The notes under the pieces: generated by a model
Told to the model about the DNA's origin: nothing
The model's database searches: none
Seen by the model: only the letters and a program-made list of their open reading frames with translations
Source: Bacilli bacterium
Lineage (GTDB): Bacteria; Bacillota_I; Bacilli_A; RFN20; CAG-826
NCBI GenBank assembly: GCA_016302705.1
Contig: JAEDNC010000034.1
Location: forward strand, 1 to 8,959
Length of the DNA: 8,959 nt
Direction of reading: 5' to 3'
In this document: positions 6,424 to 8,959 of the stretch, in pieces
How positions within the stretch are numbered: position 1 is the stretch's first letter
Layout: every line of letters begins with the position of its first letter
Program-made: the position numbers and the translations under genes

Positions 6424-7398
6424 ATGCCACTAGTTAATTCAAAAGAAATGTTTGAAAAAGCATATAAAGGCGGATACGCCATTGGTGCTTTTAACTGCAA
6501 CAGTATGGAAATCGTTCAAGCGATTACAGAAGCTGCAAAAGAATGCAATTCTCCAGTTATTCTTCAAGTTTCTGCTGGAGCAAGAAAGTACGCTAAACCA
6601 ATCTACTTAAAGAAAATGGTTGAAGCTGCTGTCGAAGACACAGGCTTGCCAATCGTTCTCCACTTAGACCATGGCGCAGATTTCGAAATTTGTAAAGATT
6701 GTATCGATGGTGGTTTCACCTCAGTCATGATTGACTGCTCTAGCAAACCATTCGAAGAAAACATCGCTATCACACGTAAGGTTGTTGAATACGCTCACGC
6801 TCACGTTCCATACGTCACAGTTGAAGCTGAACTCGGAACCTTAGCAGGTATCGAAGATGATGTTAAAGTCGAACACGGTGCAGAAAGCTATACTAGACCA
6901 GAACAAGTTGAAGAATTCGTTCGTAGAACTGGCGTTGATAGCTTAGCTATCGCTATCGGAACAAGCCATGGTGCTTATAAGTTCAGACCAGAGCAATGCA
7001 CAAGAGATCCAAAAACAGGAAGACTCTTACCTCCACCTCTAAGATTTGATATCTTAGAAGAAGTCAGCAAGAGACTCCCAGGATTCCCAATCGTCCTTCA
7101 CGGAAGTAGCTCTGTTAACCAAGAATACGTTGATATCATTAACGCTCACGGTGGAGCACTTAAAGACGCTGTTGGTGTTCCAGAAGAACAACTTAGACAA
7201 GCCGCAAGAATGGCTGTTTGTAAGATCAATATCGATAGTGACCTCCGCTTAGCAATGACTGCTGGAATTAGAGAGCACTTCGAAAACCACCCAGAACACT
7301 TTGATCCACGTCAATACTGTGGTGATGGCCGTGCTTATGTTAAAGAAATTGTTAAGCATAAGATTACTGAAGTTCTTGGTTCAAACGACAAGCTCTAA
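6424..7398 (+). CDS. fba: Class II fructose-bisphosphate aldolase
   Basis: This 324-residue cytoplasmic enzyme interconverts fructose 1,6-bisphosphate with dihydroxyacetone phosphate and glyceraldehyde 3-phosphate in glycolysis. The zinc-dependent class II family is clear: GAFNCNS near the N-terminus, HLDHG (80-84) with catalytic D82 and zinc ligand H83, VEAELG (133-138) with E134, GTSHGAYK (179-186) with H182, VLHGSSS (224-230) with H226, and the phosphate-binding KINIDSDLR (267-275). AAGGAAG at 6409-6415, 8 nt upstream, supports the ATG. Codon choice leans to C-ending codons (TTC, ATC, CAC, TAC) more than its neighbours, as expected for strong expression. It has its own promoter-like sequence and ends at a hairpin terminator, so it is probably monocistronic. 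Tagatose-bisphosphate aldolases are the main alternative. Confidence 0.93.
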   Translation: MPLVNSKEMFEKAYKGGYAIGAFNCNSMEIVQAITEAAKECNSPVILQVSAGARKYAKPIYLKKMVEAAVEDTGLPIVLHLDHGADFEICKDCIDGGFTSVMIDCSSKPFEENIAITRKVVEYAHAHVPYVTVEAELGTLAGIEDDVKVEHGAESYTRPEQVEEFVRRTGVDSLAIAIGTSHGAYKFRPEQCTRDPKTGRLLPPPLRFDILEEVSKRLPGFPIVLHGSSSVNQEYVDIINAHGGALKDAVGVPEEQLRQAARMAVCKINIDSDLRLAMTAGIREHFENHPEHFDPRQYCGDGRAYVKEIVKHKITEVLGSNDKL

Positions 7399-7414
7399 TA
7401 TTTAAAACCAAATG

Positions 7415-7444
7415 AAAAGTACCTCGTCATGAAGGTACTTTTTT
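7415..7444. terminator. Bidirectional-looking terminator between convergent genes
   Basis: AAAAGTACCT (7415-7424) pairs perfectly with AGGTACTTTT (7433-7442) around an 8-nt loop. On the plus strand a T run (7439-7444) follows, ending fba. On the minus strand the four A's at 7415-7418 read as T's, so the same hairpin can end the esterase transcript, whose stop is at 7457. Confidence 0.85.
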
Positions 7445-7456
7445 AGTATATAGAAA

Positions 7457-8725
7457 CTAAACACTAAGAGTGTTACACCAGTTATCAATAGTGTTGATTA
7501 AAGTAGTATATGCTTCAGCGTCTTTTTCAGGCTTGATATCTGTGTGATCACAATCTTTGAAATAGATGAAATCATTTTGAATGCCTAAACTTTCAAGAAC
7601 TGGATGAAGAGTGGCGTATTGGTTAATTCCAACGATAGAATCTTTACCAGCATAAGCACAGATGATTGGATAACTATTAATTCCTTTATTAAGCCAATAT
7701 GTGACTGATAATTGATCTTCTCCTCCGTTAGCATCAGTAATGGAATGTGACGCAGCGTTAGGATGAGCAATATGTTCTTTATTTTCATCAGCAGAAGCTT
7801 CGATATCGCTTAAAGCATTTGGAATGCCACACATACCATTAGCAATTCTCATTGTTTGATATTCATTCCAATTAGCGCCTTCTCCAGCGATTGGAAGTTC
7901 TACTAATGATTGGCTAGCGATTGCTGTTTCGGTAATACCAGCTTCTTTTCCTATATTAGGATTAGCAAATGCTTTCCAAGCATTTTGTTTAATATCAACT
8001 GGTCCAACTGCGTCGATAACAAATCTAATTGGAAGAACCGAACGATTTCCGCGTGAATAGGAATATAACATTGCTAAATGAGCACCGGAAGAAGCTCCTC
8101 CAATTGCTAAATTAGTTTTTGATGTATCAAATTCTAATTCTTCTAACGCAGTCTTAATGGATTTGATGCAGGCATCAATTTCATCTAAGTTACGGAAGAT
8201 AGATAAAGAAGCATCATTCATTGCTCTTTTGAGTAGTGTGTATTTGATTGTGGCGGTAATATACCCACGTTTAGCGAATTCTTGAACGTATTCATTAACG
8301 TCTGATTTCCATCCGCTTATCCATGCGCCTCCATGGATAAATAGAATAACAGTGTGAGTATTGTTTTTATTAACGTTATCAGGGACATATAAATCGTAGT
8401 TATTACTACTCTTATTAGCGAAATAATCATTTCCCTGGTTTACGTTAAATGTTAAGTGATTAACTCCACCTGTCTTATATGTATTTTCAATAGTTTCATT
8501 ATTTGCGTAGCAAATATTCTTGAATCTCATGATGTTTGGAAGAGTATCGATATATTTTCCAACAACACCTTGAACAATAGTGGCGTCTGGATCGATTTCA
8601 GGAGTAGTTGATGGTGGATTGTAGTTGTTAACTACTTTGATATCATCATCATTAAATATAGTACAGGACGACAATCCCATCATTCCACACATAAGAAGTG
8701 GAAGTAAAAACAATTTCTTTTTCAT
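7457..8725 (-). CDS. Alpha/beta-hydrolase (esterase/lipase-like) lipoprotein
   Basis: The 422-residue product has a lipoprotein signal peptide (MKKK, hydrophobic core, LSSC with Cys21), so it should be tethered outside the membrane. Residues about 22-90 are a low-complexity N/T/P-rich linker and an N-terminal extension. The hydrolase domain shows the oxyanion HGGAW (131-135), the nucleophile elbow GASSGAH with S212, then D362 (AGKDS) and H394 (CDHTD) as the likely rest of the triad. The HGG motif places it in the hormone-sensitive-lipase/carboxylesterase-like group. About 150 residues separate the Ser and Asp, more than usual, implying an enlarged cap (roughly 240-350). The substrate is unknown; deacetylation of a glycan or a lipid ester is possible. 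Its ATG overlaps the upstream gene's stop, with GGAGG (8736-8740) as ribosome binding site. It ends in TAG. Confidence 0.88.
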   Translation of the reverse strand: MKKKLFLLPLLMCGMMGLSSCTIFNDDDIKVVNNYNPPSTTPEIDPDATIVQGVVGKYIDTLPNIMRFKNICYANNETIENTYKTGGVNHLTFNVNQGNDYFANKSSNNYDLYVPDNVNKNNTHTVILFIHGGAWISGWKSDVNEYVQEFAKRGYITATIKYTLLKRAMNDASLSIFRNLDEIDACIKSIKTALEELEFDTSKTNLAIGGASSGAHLAMLYSYSRGNRSVLPIRFVIDAVGPVDIKQNAWKAFANPNIGKEAGITETAIASQSLVELPIAGEGANWNEYQTMRIANGMCGIPNALSDIEASADENKEHIAHPNAASHSITDANGGEDQLSVTYWLNKGINSYPIICAYAGKDSIVGINQYATLHPVLESLGIQNDFIYFKDCDHTDIKPEKDAEAYTTLINTIDNWCNTLSV

Positions 8726-8958
8726 TATTTATTTTCCTCCTTACTACTTCTTTTAACTTTTCTTTTAAAGAAGCCATATATGAAGGCGATAACAATACAC
8801 GCTCCAAAGATGATTGATGGAATAAGCGCGTAAGTTCTAGGAGCTAGAACAACACTGGTAAGAGGAAGATTTAATGCTGAAATGTCTATACGAGGTAAAA
8901 CAATTTTACCTAAAATAGTTAAGCCAATACCTAATACGAGTTGGAGTCCTCCAATAAT
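8725..8958 (-). CDS. 3' end of a membrane protein gene (partial)
   Basis: Reading leftward from the window edge, 77 codons are open and end with TAA at 8727-8725, whose last A is the first base of the esterase ATG (TAATG). The fragment starts IIGGLQLVLGIG and shows two hydrophobic segments (about 1-20 and 43-64), then a basic cytoplasmic-looking tail, KRKVKRSSKEENK. The start lies beyond the window. I cannot assign a family. The one-base overlap, and a ribosome binding site for the esterase inside this gene, imply translational coupling, so the pair probably acts together at the cell envelope. Confidence 0.75.
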   Translation of the reverse strand: MIGGLQLVLGIGLTILGKIVLPRIDISALNLPLTSVVLAPRTYALIPSIIFGACIVIAFIYGFFKRKVKRSSKEENK

Positions 8959-8959
8959 C

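Noticed and set aside
183..8958. TGA read as tryptophan (mycoplasma-type code)
   Set aside because: No gene stops at TGA, which first suggested it, but tryptophans are TGG and all genes reach expected lengths without reading through TGA, so the standard bacterial code suffices.

Overview
The window is AT-rich bacterial DNA with tightly packed genes. Most have AGGAGG-type ribosome binding sites, and the two gene starts for extracytoplasmic hydrolases carry typical Gram-positive lipoprotein signal peptides (short KKK n-region, LTSC and LSSC lipoboxes). This points to a low-G+C Firmicutes/Tenericutes-like bacterium, perhaps one of the uncultured gut Bacilli lineages; the lineage is an inference. 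All visible stops are TAA or TAG, every Trp I checked is TGG, and the genes have normal family lengths, so nothing requires a TGA=Trp code.

Layout, left to right. Bases 1-182 hold perhaps the last codons of a gene and then a promoter-like region. A plus-strand cluster follows (183-2802): a YhhN-family membrane protein (lysoplasmalogenase-like), a calcineurin-like metallophosphoesterase lipoprotein, and an unrecognised eight-helix membrane protein 2 nt downstream. It ends at a strong intrinsic terminator (2821-2851). A second plus-strand unit holds surE (2920-3594), a nucleotidase/phosphatase lacking the usual C-terminal helix, and then a 912-residue single-pass membrane protein of unknown function (3609-6347). 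The outer part of that protein is about twelve tandem degenerate repeats of about 37 residues plus a 230-residue C-terminal region. Next is fba (6424-7398), class II fructose-bisphosphate aldolase, with its own promoter-like sequence and ribosome binding site. A bidirectional-looking terminator (7415-7444) separates it from a convergent minus-strand pair: an alpha/beta-hydrolase (esterase-like) lipoprotein (7457-8725) and, overlapping its start by one base, the 3' end of a membrane protein gene that runs off the window.

How they may work together: aldolase is core glycolysis and SurE is a housekeeping phosphatase. The rest looks like cell-envelope functions: a lysophospholipid-active membrane enzyme, two surface-anchored hydrolases each coupled to a polytopic membrane protein, and a long repeat protein exposed outside the membrane. 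The most novel item is the repeat protein. I see no CRISPR array, mobile element, tRNA or rRNA.
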